Of a stretch of DNA of 64,000 nucleotides, positions 1-9,331 are shown piece after piece. Under the pieces are notes generated by a model. The model ran no database searches and had not been told where the DNA came from. It was given only the letters and a program-made list of their open reading frames with translations. Source of the DNA: Pedobacter rhodius. Lineage in GTDB: Bacteria > Bacteroidota > Bacteroidia > Sphingobacteriales > Sphingobacteriaceae. How positions within the stretch are numbered: position 1 is the stretch's first letter; every line of letters begins with the position of its first letter. A program made the translations under genes and the position numbers. Location of the stretch: the NCBI RefSeq assembly GCF_027213645.1, contig NZ_JAPWGL010000005.1, forward strand, positions 186,001 through 250,000, given 5' to 3'.

Positions 1-2
1 CT

Positions 3-524
3 GCTCATGAGGTTGTTGCAGAAGTTAAACAAGATGATACTGCAGCTGAAAATGCAAAAATAAAATCTGCTGTTACAACAGATTTTATTCTTTCTGTTGA
101 GATTGTAATTATTGCATTGGGAACAACTTTAGAACAATCCCTAACGGTACAAATCATAACGGTTTCGGTTGTTGCAATAATTGCAACTATTGGTGTTTAT
201 GGTTTAGTGGCGCTTATTGTCAGGATGGATGATTTAGGTTATAAATTAATCAAGCGTTCCGGAGATAAGGGCTTATACTCGGCTATCGGACAGTTTTTGG
301 TTAAAATGCTCCCGATAATTATAAAGGTGCTGGCAGTTGTTGGAACGATTGCTTTGCTTTTAGTTGCCGGTGGTATCTTTGTTCATAATATCGAATTTCT
401 GCATCACCTTTTTCCTAATCTTTTGTCGATTGTTAAAGAACTCATAATCGGTTTGATTGCAGGGTTAGTTGCGATACCGGTTATGATGGGCGGTAAAAAG
501 GTGGTTTCATTATTTAAACGATAA
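3..524 (+). CDS. DUF808 (YedI-like) membrane protein, 5'-truncated
   Basis: The reading frame is open from the window edge and carries the C-terminal part of a DUF808/YedI-type inner-membrane protein, so the start lies upstream of base 1. The motif K-I-K-S-A-V-T-T-D-F-I-L-S-V-E-I followed by I-I-A-L-G-T is the part I recognise from this family. Three or four hydrophobic segments follow, and the protein ends in a Lys/Arg tail (KKVVSLFKR). The biochemical role of the family is unknown to me. An internal TTG at 117 is not a real start, because the family motif lies before it. Confidence 0.75.
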   Translation, partial: AHEVVAEVKQDDTAAENAKIKSAVTTDFILSVEIVIIALGTTLEQSLTVQIITVSVVAIIATIGVYGLVALIVRMDDLGYKLIKRSGDKGLYSAIGQFLVKMLPIIIKVLAVVGTIALLLVAGGIFVHNIEFLHHLFPNLLSIVKELIIGLIAGLVAIPVMMGGKKVVSLFKR

Positions 525-814
525 GTATTTTAAATGTTATTTCTGAGGGGTTCAATTATTTAACCGCGATTTTTGATTTTTATCAATCGGGAAATTAGAC
601 TATATACTTTATTAACAAAATATTTAGTACATAGTATAAAATAATTTCTTCACCATTAAAAATTTAAGAGATTTATGGGAAAGATTGAAAATATGCAATT
701 CGAAGCAGCTTAACTTTCTTAATGCCTTTGTTTAGTAAAAAACAGTAAACATATCCGGTAACAGCATTTAATGCTAACACTAAAAAATCTATGCTTTTGG
801 TTTAAATACAAAGG

Positions 815-1915
815 TTAAAAATCGAATTCCAGCTGATTATTTTCCGGTTTATCGGCCACCACATCATCATAAAAGCGGGAAAGGGTGATGCCAAGTAATC
901 TTACCTTTTTTAAACCTATATCAGCTTCATTTAAAAGGCGAGTAGCTTCAGTATAGATTTCCCCTGCTTTATTAATGGGATTTAAAAAAGAACGACTCCT
1001 GGTAATCTGTTTAAAATCTTCAAATTTTATTTTAAGTGTTATCGTTTTTCCTTTCAACTGATGTTTTTCTAAACGGTTGGCTACAGTGGTACTGATTTGT
1101 TGTAATAAGCTATGCATTACCGAATCTTCATTAGTGTCTTCTGATAAAGTATCTTCGGCACCAACAGATTTTGTTTCCCGGTTTTGCCGAACCGGGCGTT
1201 CATCAATACCCCTTACAACCTTGTAATAAAATTTACCTGTCTTTCCGAATTGGGCTATGAGCTGCTGTTCTGTTAGTTTTTTTAAATCTGCACCGGTTAT
1301 AATTTGCATGGCCTTCATTCTGGCTGCGGTTACTTTTCCAACGCCAAAGAACTTTTCTACAGGCAGTTTTTCCATAAAACTTTTGATTTTCGAAGGGCCA
1401 ATAAAAGTTAAACCATCAGGTTTATTCATGTCTGATGCAATTTTTGCAACAAACTTATTAATCGAAACACCTGCCGAAGCCGTTAAATTTAATTCATTCC
1501 TGATGGCATCTTTTATCGATTGGGCAATATCAATTGCAGACCCCATGCCTAACTTATCTTCGGTTACATCGAGATAAGCCTCGTCCAGAGAAAGCGGTTC
1601 GATAACATCCGTATACCGGCTAAAAATCTCTCTTATTGATTTAGAAACTGAAGAATAAGCATCAAAACGGGGATAAACAAAAATAGCAGTAGGGCACAAT
1701 TGATAGGCCTTGCTGCAAGACATGGCCGAACGAATACCATATTGTCTTGCCTCATAGCTGGCAGTAGCCACAACGCCGCGGCTATCTGGTTTGCCACCAA
1801 CAACCAGCGGTTTGCCCCGGTATTCCGGAAAATCACGTTGTTCTACAGATGCATAGAAAGCGTCCATATCAATATGGATAATTTTCCTTAATACCGTTAG
1901 ATTTTCTTCAGACAT
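815..1915 (-). CDS. dinB: DNA polymerase IV (Y-family translesion polymerase)
   Basis: This 366-residue protein is a full-length Y-family translesion DNA polymerase, cytoplasmic, copying past damaged bases during repair. The palm begins with HIDMDAFYASVEQRD (metal-binding Asp), and the second catalytic motif SLDEAYLDVT lies near residue 105. A thumb region with GVGKVTAARM and the little-finger domain follow. The tail NNQLEFDF looks like a beta-clamp binding peptide. ATG at 1913-1915 gives MSEENLTVLRKIIHIDMD, a short usual N-terminus. It stands alone, with no lexA-like neighbour or recognisable SOS box in the 400 bases upstream. Confidence 0.95.
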   Translation of the reverse strand: MSEENLTVLRKIIHIDMDAFYASVEQRDFPEYRGKPLVVGGKPDSRGVVATASYEARQYGIRSAMSCSKAYQLCPTAIFVYPRFDAYSSVSKSIREIFSRYTDVIEPLSLDEAYLDVTEDKLGMGSAIDIAQSIKDAIRNELNLTASAGVSINKFVAKIASDMNKPDGLTFIGPSKIKSFMEKLPVEKFFGVGKVTAARMKAMQIITGADLKKLTEQQLIAQFGKTGKFYYKVVRGIDERPVRQNRETKSVGAEDTLSEDTNEDSVMHSLLQQISTTVANRLEKHQLKGKTITLKIKFEDFKQITRSRSFLNPINKAGEIYTEATRLLNEADIGLKKVRLLGITLSRFYDDVVADKPENNQLEFDF

Positions 1916-2312
1916 GCAACCTTTAAAATTCGGTATTTTATCTTAAATAATGAATTAGATTTTTTCTTTACAGAACATGAAAAAAACAATCTGGTTTAGT
2001 GAAAATGTGAAAAGACCATATCGGCAGCTATTTCTGAAAAATGTAAAGGTATTGCCGATGCAAATGGTAGATGGTGCAGATAAGTTATTTGTGTAAAATT
2101 CAGGTTTAGTCAATAAATATAGCGCTTAATGGCTGGTAACTATATTGAAAATGCAACATTGTAAAACTGGTATTGCCGGAAATTAAGTTGCGACGGAATA
2201 TATTTATTAACCTAAAGGCACCCGTCTTAATCACAAACTTTGGTTTGAGATTTAACAGTATTGGTTTTTAGCAGCAGCCTGCTGAATATATGAAGGATAT
2301 AAATGCGTAAAT
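1916..2312. other. Intergenic stretch between dinB and the response regulator
   Basis: No convincing gene is seen. A 39-codon frame at 1977-2096 on the plus strand (starts MKKTIWFSENVKRPY) exists, but it has no ribosome-binding site and no family I recognise. The rest is AT-rich with no clear hairpin terminator. Confidence 0.4.
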
Positions 2313-2672
2313 TTAATTTATCAGATGCTTTACCTTATTTAATAAAGAATCCATCTCAAAAGGTTTCTCCATAAAATCATTTGCGCCTGCATCTAATGCA
2401 GACTGCCTGATGTCCCGGCTTGCTGAAATCATTAGTATCGGAATTTCCTTAAAATCAGGGTCACTTTTTAGCTGCTTACAGATATCTCTTCCGTCATGTC
2501 CGCTCATCCAGATGTCGAGTAAAATTAAATCGGGCTGTTTCTTTACAGCATCTATAACACCACCGCCATCATAGGTAAAGTCGACTTCATAACCCATCAT
2601 TTGTAGTATCATCATAACGGCATCAACTATACCTTCATCATCATCCGCAATCAATATTCTTTTATTTTCCAT
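2313..2672 (-). CDS. Single-domain response regulator (CheY-like receiver)
   Basis: The 119 residues form one receiver domain and nothing else. Acidic residues D10-D12 are near the N-terminus, the phospho-acceptor is D53 in LLDIWMSG, S83 lies in MISAS, and K103 lies in MEKPF, so all residues needed for phosphotransfer are present. Without an output domain it should act by protein-protein contact or as a phosphorelay intermediate. No histidine kinase is adjacent, so the partner is not visible. A link with the LacI regulator gene on the other strand, 640 bases away, is possible but unsupported. Confidence 0.9.
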   Translation of the reverse strand: MENKRILIADDDEGIVDAVMMILQMMGYEVDFTYDGGGVIDAVKKQPDLILLDIWMSGHDGRDICKQLKSDPDFKEIPILMISASRDIRQSALDAGANDFMEKPFEMDSLLNKVKHLIN

Positions 2673-3312
2673 TCATTTATTCGACATCATTTTATTTAAA
2701 ACCTGCAGACTTTACAGGCGGTTTAATTTTCTAAAGTATTAATACTTAAAATGTAGGTTTTGTTTTATAAATATAGATTATTTTGAATTTGAACGTTTCA
2801 GACAAATAAGTATGAATTTTAAGACATTTTGCAAAGGTCAATAAATCTTATTTTAATAATTTGTTTTGTAAAACATGGTCGTATTTTAGCATTACAGAAC
2901 TTTGTGTTCATCGCATATTTTACAATAATCAGGCTTTACGGCCTAAATAGATGATGTTAATAAAAATAAGTTAACTGGAGTTTAAATTTATATGCGGCTA
3001 TAATTCTCCAAACCTCAGCCATAACGACGCTGGCAAAGCCTATAGTAAAATGCCTGTTTTAGTAAAAGTTAATGAGATGAAGCAATTGCCCCAACCATTT
3101 TTTTCTAAAGTATTAATACTTAAAATGTATGTTTGCCTAATAAAGTAGACTATCTTCAACTTCAGCGAGGCACACAATAAGAATAAGTTTAGCACGCTAT
3201 TTTAAACAGTTGATTCTTATTAATAATTTGAATTGTAAAATAGCGCTGTATTTGAAGTTATAAAATTTTATATTTAGCGTATATTTATCATAAATCAAGG
3301 TTTATAGCCCAA
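2673..3312. repeat. 640-bp intergenic region holding a degenerate duplication of the lacI promoter and 5' end
   Basis: A 29-base exact match (2727-2755 and 3101-3129) starts two diverged copies about 370 bases apart. Their far ends align again without gaps: 2945-2980 matches 3311-3346 at 27 of 36 positions. The second alignment includes the first codons of the lacI-type gene; in the left copy the ATG is ATA (2947-2949) and the frame is closed. Both copies carry the perfect 14-bp palindrome AAGTATTAATACTT (2734-2747 and 3108-3121). No separate gene is seen here. Confidence 0.75.
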
Positions 3313-4338
3313 ATGGATAGTATTAATATAAAAAAATTAGCTGAAGCCTTAAATTTATCAACCTCTACAATTTCCAGGGCCTTTAGGGATAACAGCGATA
3401 TTAATGCCGATACTAAAACGCTTATCTTAGCGAAAGCTAAAGAATTAAATTACCAGCCAAACCATTACGCTAGTAATTTACGAGAACAAAAGAGTAAAAC
3501 CATAGCGGTTATTGTTCCGGAGCTGGCTAATAATTATTTCTCACAGGCCATCCATGGCATTGAGCGTGTTGCCCGTGAAAACGGCTACCACATTTTAATT
3601 TATGTAACTGATGATGATTACAATAAAGAAGTAAACTTTATTCGTCATTTACACAATGGCAGGGCCGATGGTATTATCATGTCGGTTTCGGGCGAGGCAA
3701 ACGACCATAATTACCTCAATAAATTCGGAGCAAAACGATTGCCTTTGGTTTTTTTCGACAGGGTTTACGAAGACATAGAAACCCCGAGAGTAATTACCAA
3801 TGATTATAACAGTAGTTTTCTGGCAACAGAGCACTTAATAGAACAAGGCTGCAGGCGCATCGGGTATTTGGTTGTAAATAAAAGTTTATCTATCGGTAAA
3901 ACGCGTATGCAGGGCTACATCGATGCACTGGCAAAACACCATATCCATTTTGATGAACAACTTATTGTGGATTGCAGCAACAGTTATGATGAAAACAGTA
4001 TAATTATTAAAAATGCTTTAACACAGTTAAAACCGGATGGTGTTTTTACTTCGGTTGAGCGTTTGGCTTTTGCCACTTATTATGCCTGCTACAATTTGCA
4101 TATCTCTATTCCCCGTGATTTAAAAGTAATTAGCTTTTCAAGTTTGGAAATAGCACCTTTATTGAATCCTTCGCTTACCACAATAACGCAGCCGGCAACT
4201 GAAATAGGTACTGAAGCAGCGAATATGTTGTTCAAAATATTAAATTCAAACGGCATTGAAAAACTGCCATCCGAATTGGTTCTGCAGTCGAAAATTATCA
4301 TCCGGAATTCGACCTTAAAACTACCTGAAAACCAATAA
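3313..4338 (+). CDS. LacI/PurR-family transcriptional regulator of the maltodextrin locus
   Basis: This 341-residue repressor-type protein has an N-terminal helix-turn-helix (residues 4-25, INIKKLAEALNLSTSTISRAF) and a hinge helix ending NHYASNLR. A periplasmic-binding-protein-like effector domain follows from about residue 60 (KTIAVIVPELANNYFSQAI) to the end. The hinge Leu is the residue that in LacI/PurR proteins inserts at a central CpG step, and the two palindromes just downstream of this gene have exactly such a CpG centre. It precedes the susC-like gene in the same direction, so it most likely controls that operon in response to a maltose or maltodextrin-derived ligand. Whether it activates or represses cannot be read from the sequence. 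The ATG at 3313 fits the family N-terminus. Confidence 0.93.
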   Translation: MDSINIKKLAEALNLSTSTISRAFRDNSDINADTKTLILAKAKELNYQPNHYASNLREQKSKTIAVIVPELANNYFSQAIHGIERVARENGYHILIYVTDDDYNKEVNFIRHLHNGRADGIIMSVSGEANDHNYLNKFGAKRLPLVFFDRVYEDIETPRVITNDYNSSFLATEHLIEQGCRRIGYLVVNKSLSIGKTRMQGYIDALAKHHIHFDEQLIVDCSNSYDENSIIIKNALTQLKPDGVFTSVERLAFATYYACYNLHISIPRDLKVISFSSLEIAPLLNPSLTTITQPATEIGTEAANMLFKILNSNGIEKLPSELVLQSKIIIRNSTLKLPENQ

Positions 4339-4414
4339 AAAAAAGCATTCTTTTCTGAAGCATTTTTGATCAAAAAAGATCAGCACTTAGTGTATTTTAC
4401 GCAGAATTTTGATA

Positions 4415-4440
4415 AATTTTCGGGAACGTTCCCGAAAATT
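4415..4440. promoter_or_regulatory. Operator 1: perfect 26-bp palindrome upstream of susC
   Basis: The core TCGGGAACGTTCCCGA is extended by AATTT/AAATT to a perfect 26-bp inverted repeat with a CpG centre at 4427/4428. This is the form of LacI/PurR-family operators. It lies 322 bases before the susC-like start and 76 bases after the regulator gene. Binding is inferred. Confidence 0.8.
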
Positions 4441-4463
4441 ATTCCTTAATCTGTTAAAAATCA

Positions 4464-4479
4464 TCGGGAACGTTCCCGA
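4464..4479. promoter_or_regulatory. Operator 2: second copy of the 16-bp palindrome
   Basis: The same 16-bp core as operator 1 is perfectly repeated. The centres are 44 bp apart, about four helical turns, so both sites would present the same face of the helix. No third copy of this core was found in the window. Confidence 0.8.
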
Positions 4480-4761
4480 AAAAGTAGTTAAAAATGGCTT
4501 AGTGTAAATATTACACTTTAAATTTAAATTTAACATTTATAATAAACTGAAAATCAAATATTTATAAATTAAATAGTTGGTTTATGCGAAAAATAAAAAT
4601 TGAAAAAATAACAATTTTTTAACTTAATATGATTACCGTTTTTGGCCTGAAAATATATTTTTTAAATAAATTTTGAATTACCATTAAGTGCTGTAAATTA
4701 GGCCTATGTGTAAATCACTATAATATTTAACCAAATTTTTATACTTAAACGAGCTTCGAAT
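4480..4761. other. AT-rich leader between the operators and susC
   Basis: About 280 bases without a reading frame. It is strongly AT-rich with A- and T-runs and probably holds the susC promoter and a long 5' leader. I could not place a clear TAnnTTTG element, hairpin or riboswitch in it. Confidence 0.4.
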
Positions 4762-7716
4762 ATGAAAGTATTTTACCTGTTAAAACAGGGGCTTTTGGTG
4801 CTGTTAGTTTTTTCAGCATTAATCGTAAAGGCACAAACCGGGTCTGTATCCGGTAAGGTGCTCGATGAAACCGGCCAACCGTTACCTGGCGCTTCCATTT
4901 ATGTAAAAGGAACAACCAGAAGTACATCAACTGATGGAAACGGTAACTTTAAACTGGCGGGATTAACAAATGGTTCCCTGACATTATCTGCAAGTTTTAT
5001 CGGTTATCAAACCTTAGATAAAACTGTAAATGTTACCGCAAACGCAACCGAAAATTTTCAACTGGTTCCTGATGCACAAAAATTAAATGAAGTTGTCGTT
5101 ATCGGCTATGGTACCGCGGAGAAGAAAAACCTAACGGGTTCGATTACAACAGTTGGCTCGAAAGACTTCCAGAAAGGTACGATTACAACGCCGGAGCAGT
5201 TAATACAAGGTAAAGTTGCCGGTGTTAACATCATTAATGGTAGTGGCGCTCCGGGTGGTGGCAGTCAAATCCGTATTCGTGGCGGTGCTTCCTTAAACGC
5301 AAGTAACGACCCGCTAATCGTTGTTGATGGTGTGCCTTTTAGTGGTAACAGCATTGGTAATGCGCCAAGTCCGTTATCATTAATTAACCCTAACGACATT
5401 GAAACCTTCACGGTTTTAAAAGATGCGAATGCTACCGCCATTTATGGTTCGAGAGCATCAAATGGTGTAATTTTAATTACTACAAAAAAAGGTGGTTCAG
5501 GTGCACCTGTTATTAATTTTAACACAAACAATTCCGTTGGAACGGTAGCCAGAAAAGTTGATGTACTTTCTGCCGATGAGGTTCGTGCGTATGTAAATGC
5601 CAATGGCAGTGCAGCACAGAAAGCTTTATTAGGTACTGCAAATACAGATTGGCAGGATGAAATTTATCGCACTGCTTTTACTACAGATAATAATTTAAGC
5701 ATCGCCGGGTCATTTAAAGGTGTTCCTTATCGTGTTTCTGCCGGTTATATCGATCAGCAAGGTGTGGTAATTAAGAGCGACTTGAAAAGAGCAACCGGAG
5801 CACTTACACTTTCTCCAAGGTTATTTACTGATCACCTTAAAATTGATTTGACGGTAAAAGGTTCTTTAACAGAGTCGCAATATCCAAATGATGCTGCTAT
5901 TAGTAATGCAATTCAGTTCGATCCGACAAAACCAGTTTATGCCCCAAATCAATTTGGTGGTTATTTCGAGTGGATTAATGGCGCGGTTCCGAATCCAAAT
6001 GCACCACGTAACCCTCTTGGTTTAATCGAATTACAGGATAACCATGGTAATGCGGCGAGAAGTTTTGGTAATGCAAGGTTCGATTATTCGTTCCATTTTT
6101 TGCCGGAGTTACATGCTAATTTAAATTTGGGTTACGATGTATCTAAAGGTTATGGTTCTACATCTGTTCCGGTTTTTGCTGCACAAAGTGCTTCTACAAG
6201 TGGTTCTTACTCGAACAGAAAAAATCTGGAGCACGATAAATTTTCAGAGTTTTATTTAAACTATGCTAAAACTGTAGAAAGCATTAAAAGTAGATTTGAT
6301 GTTACTGCCGGTTATGGATACTACGATATCGCGCAAACAAACTTTAATTTTAATTCTTACAAAGGTACAGGTGAGTTGTTAACGACTCCGGTTTTTCCGT
6401 TTTCTATTGAGCAAAATAAGTTACTTTCTTACTATGGTAGATTTACTTATACGTTTAATGATAAGTACATCCTGAATGGTACAATGCGTGCTGATGCGTC
6501 ATCTAAATTTTCTCAGGATAATCGTTGGGGCTATTTTCCTTCTGTTGGTTTTACCTGGAGAATTATTAGTGAAAATTTCTTAAAAGACAGCAAAGTTGTT
6601 TCTGATATGAAATTGAGGTTGAGTTATGGTGAAACAGGTAATAAAGATGGTATAGGTAATTATGAATATTTATCAAGATACTATGCAAATAGCAACAATG
6701 GTCAGTATCAGGTAGGAAATACTTTTTACAATTATTACAGTGCTGCAGGCTATGATCCTGATCTGAAATGGGAATCGACTACAACATACAATGCCGGTTT
6801 GGATTACGGTTTCTTAAAAGGCAGGTTATATGGAAGCTTAGATGTTTATTATAAAAAAACGAAGGATTTATTAAGTATTGTTAATATTCCTGTAGGAATA
6901 AACTTTACAAACTTATTGACTACCAACGTTGGTAATATGGATGTAAGGGGCGCTGAAGCGAGCTTAAATTTTGTAGCCATTCAGAAAGATAATGTAACCT
7001 GGGATTTTGGTTTCAATGCAGCTTACAACAAAAGAAAAATTACCAACTTAACTTTAAATCCGGATCCGGGTTCGAAAGTAAGCGCAGGTGATATCACCGG
7101 AGGAACAGGTGTAACACTTAAATACCATGCCGTAAATCAGGCACCTGGTGCATTCTTTGTATATAAACAAGTTTATAATGCAAGCGGAGCACCACTTGAA
7201 GGTGTATATGCCGATTTAAATGGTGACGGTATTATCAATACCAGCGACCAGTATTTCTTCAAATCACCTGATCCGAATTTTACTTTTGGATTTAATACCT
7301 CTTTCACTTACAAAAAATGGACTGCAAGCACGGTGTTGAGAGCAAATATCGGAAACTATATTTACGATAATATTTCTTCTAACTTTGGTATTAAGAATAA
7401 CGTATTAAGTACACAAGGCATTCTTAATAACTCCAGCGTTGATATTTACAATACTGGTTTCCAGGGAAATCAGTTCCTGAGCGATTATTACATTAAAAAC
7501 GCATCTTTTTTAAAAATGGATAATGTTGGTTTGACGTATAATATTGGTAAACTTTCTCCAAATGGAAATACGACCATGCGAATCTCTGCAAACTGTCAGA
7601 ATGTGTTTGTCGTATCTAAGTACAAAGGTATTGATCCGGAGTCGATTTCAGGTATTGATTATAATCTATATCCTAGACCAAGAACATTCACTTTAGGCTT
7701 TAATGTTGGTTTTTAA
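4762..7716 (+). CDS. SusC/RagA-type TonB-linked outer-membrane transporter
   Basis: The 984-residue protein is the TonB-dependent import channel of the maltodextrin locus. A signal peptide ends at A24 (VKA-Q). Residues 27-105 form the carboxypeptidase-regulatory-like beta-sandwich typical of SusC proteins. A TonB box NEVVVIGYGT lies at 109-118, then the plug (QIRIRGGASLNASNDPLIVVDG) and the 22-strand barrel, which ends in an aromatic residue (LGFNVGF). It lies 12 bases ahead of its SusD partner, so the two are co-transcribed. Two LacI-type operators stand in its leader. The substrate class, starch-derived oligosaccharide, is inferred from the GH13 and GH65 enzymes that follow. Confidence 0.96.
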   Translation: MKVFYLLKQGLLVLLVFSALIVKAQTGSVSGKVLDETGQPLPGASIYVKGTTRSTSTDGNGNFKLAGLTNGSLTLSASFIGYQTLDKTVNVTANATENFQLVPDAQKLNEVVVIGYGTAEKKNLTGSITTVGSKDFQKGTITTPEQLIQGKVAGVNIINGSGAPGGGSQIRIRGGASLNASNDPLIVVDGVPFSGNSIGNAPSPLSLINPNDIETFTVLKDANATAIYGSRASNGVILITTKKGGSGAPVINFNTNNSVGTVARKVDVLSADEVRAYVNANGSAAQKALLGTANTDWQDEIYRTAFTTDNNLSIAGSFKGVPYRVSAGYIDQQGVVIKSDLKRATGALTLSPRLFTDHLKIDLTVKGSLTESQYPNDAAISNAIQFDPTKPVYAPNQFGGYFEWINGAVPNPNAPRNPLGLIELQDNHGNAARSFGNARFDYSFHFLPELHANLNLGYDVSKGYGSTSVPVFAAQSASTSGSYSNRKNLEHDKFSEFYLNYAKTVESIKSRFDVTAGYGYYDIAQTNFNFNSYKGTGELLTTPVFPFSIEQNKLLSYYGRFTYTFNDKYILNGTMRADASSKFSQDNRWGYFPSVGFTWRIISENFLKDSKVVSDMKLRLSYGETGNKDGIGNYEYLSRYYANSNNGQYQVGNTFYNYYSAAGYDPDLKWESTTTYNAGLDYGFLKGRLYGSLDVYYKKTKDLLSIVNIPVGINFTNLLTTNVGNMDVRGAEASLNFVAIQKDNVTWDFGFNAAYNKRKITNLTLNPDPGSKVSAGDITGGTGVTLKYHAVNQAPGAFFVYKQVYNASGAPLEGVYADLNGDGIINTSDQYFFKSPDPNFTFGFNTSFTYKKWTASTVLRANIGNYIYDNISSNFGIKNNVLSTQGILNNSSVDIYNTGFQGNQFLSDYYIKNASFLKMDNVGLTYNIGKLSPNGNTTMRISANCQNVFVVSKYKGIDPESISGIDYNLYPRPRTFTLGFNVGF

Positions 7717-7728
7717 TTAAGAAATAAA

Positions 7729-9312
7729 ATGAAAAATTCATTTAAAATAGTATTAGCATCGGGGTTTTTAATGCTTTCTTTAAATTCTTGTAAACAAAGC
7801 GATTTAAATTTAAAACCAACAAATGATGCAACTGCAGACGTAGTTTATGCAACACCTGCAGGTTACAAAAACAGTTTGGTAAAACTGTATGCAACATATG
7901 CATTAACAAGTCCATCAGGATCTGATAATAGTGACGTTGGTGGTTTAAACGCAGGTTTTGCAGATTTTTTAAGGTTGTTCTGGACGTCACAAGAGCTTTC
8001 AACTGATGAAGCAATTTGTGCCTGGGGCGATACCGGAATTCCGGAACTGGATTATTCAATACCAAGTGTTGATAATCAATTTTTGAGAGGATTATACTCG
8101 AGAGCCATTTTACAAATCACTTTCGTTAATGAATTCCTTCGTGAAAGTACACCTGAGAAATTGGCTAGTCGTGGTATTACCGGTGCCGATGCAACCAATA
8201 TTCAGCGGTACCGTGCTGAAGCTCGTTTTTTACGTGCTTATCAGTATTGGGTATTAATGGATGCTTTCGGTAATCCTCCTTTTGTAACCGAAGCCAATGA
8301 AATCGGCAAAGTTGCCCCTCAGCAGATTACAAGAGCTGCATTATTTAACTATGTGGAATCGGAATTAAAGGCTATCGAGCCGGATTTAGCAGAGCCGCGT
8401 ACAAATGAATATGGCCGTGCAGATAAAGGTGCCGACTGGGCATTACTAGCCAGGATTTATTTAAATGCAAATGTGTATTCAGGTACGGCGAAATACACCG
8501 AAGCGATTACGTATTCAACTAAGGTAATTAATGCGGGTTATGCTTTGAAAGCAAACTATATGGATTTGTTCAGGGCTGATAATAACCTGAATAATCCTGA
8601 AACGATATTAAGTATCAATTATGACGGTGTAAACGGCACGAACTATGGCGGAACGACTTTTATCGTTAATGCCGCAATTAACGGCGATATGAACCCAACC
8701 TCTTTTGGTGTGCCTAATGGTGGTTGGGGTGGTAACAGAACCCGTCAGAATTTACCGGCATTATTTCCTGATCCGAATGGAACTTTAGATAAGCGTGGTG
8801 TTTTCTTCGGCGCTAAAACCGGTATTGATGATATCGGTGTGTTTACAGATGGATTACGGGTAACTAAATTCAAAAATGTAAGTTCTACAGGCGTAACACC
8901 ACCATCATTAAATGGTACGTTCAGCTCTTTAGATTTTCCAATCTTCCGTTTAGCTGAGCAATATTTAATTTATGGAGAAGCGGTATTACGTGGTGGTACA
9001 GGTGGTACAGTAGCACAGGCATTAACTTATGTAAATGCTTTACGTACGCGTGCTTATGGTAATGCTTCGGGTAATGTTTCCGCGTTAACTACCGATTTCT
9101 TCTTAGATGAACGCGGCAGAGAGTTGTACTGGGAAGCACACCGCCGTACAGATTTGATACGTTACGGAAAATACACAGATGCAAGTTATTTATGGCCATT
9201 TAAAGGTGGTGTTAAAGCGGGTACTGGTTTGCCAACTTTCCGCAATCTTTATCCATTACCAACGGCAGATTTAATTGCAAATCCGAATCTGAAACAGAAC
9301 ACAGGTTATTAA
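7729..9312 (+). CDS. SusD/RagB-family surface glycan-binding lipoprotein
   Basis: This 527-residue protein is the lid and glycan-binding partner of the SusC channel. It has a lipoprotein signal peptide with the modified Cys at 21 (SLNSCKQSDLNLKP). SusD-type landmarks are RYRAEARFLRAYQYWVLMDAFGNPPFVTE (given here only as the segment near residues 160-190), the TPR-like helices after it, and the C-terminal signature LDERGRELYWEAHRRTDLIR at about 462-481. Length and order are normal for the family. It follows susC by 12 bases and precedes the SusE-like gene by 19 bases, which fits one operon. Confidence 0.95.
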   Translation: MKNSFKIVLASGFLMLSLNSCKQSDLNLKPTNDATADVVYATPAGYKNSLVKLYATYALTSPSGSDNSDVGGLNAGFADFLRLFWTSQELSTDEAICAWGDTGIPELDYSIPSVDNQFLRGLYSRAILQITFVNEFLRESTPEKLASRGITGADATNIQRYRAEARFLRAYQYWVLMDAFGNPPFVTEANEIGKVAPQQITRAALFNYVESELKAIEPDLAEPRTNEYGRADKGADWALLARIYLNANVYSGTAKYTEAITYSTKVINAGYALKANYMDLFRADNNLNNPETILSINYDGVNGTNYGGTTFIVNAAINGDMNPTSFGVPNGGWGGNRTRQNLPALFPDPNGTLDKRGVFFGAKTGIDDIGVFTDGLRVTKFKNVSSTGVTPPSLNGTFSSLDFPIFRLAEQYLIYGEAVLRGGTGGTVAQALTYVNALRTRAYGNASGNVSALTTDFFLDERGRELYWEAHRRTDLIRYGKYTDASYLWPFKGGVKAGTGLPTFRNLYPLPTADLIANPNLKQNTGY

Positions 9313-9331
9313 TCTTAATATTTTATAAGAT

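Noticed and set aside
1977-2096. 39-codon frame between dinB and the response regulator
   Set aside because: No start signal, no recognised family, and length compatible with chance in AT-rich spacer.
2733-2748. The 14-bp palindrome as a terminator
   Set aside because: It has no loop or T-run, so it reads better as a protein-binding site.
4089-4373. Reading frame opposite the end of the LacI-type gene
   Set aside because: Shadow of the real gene in another frame, with no independent signal.
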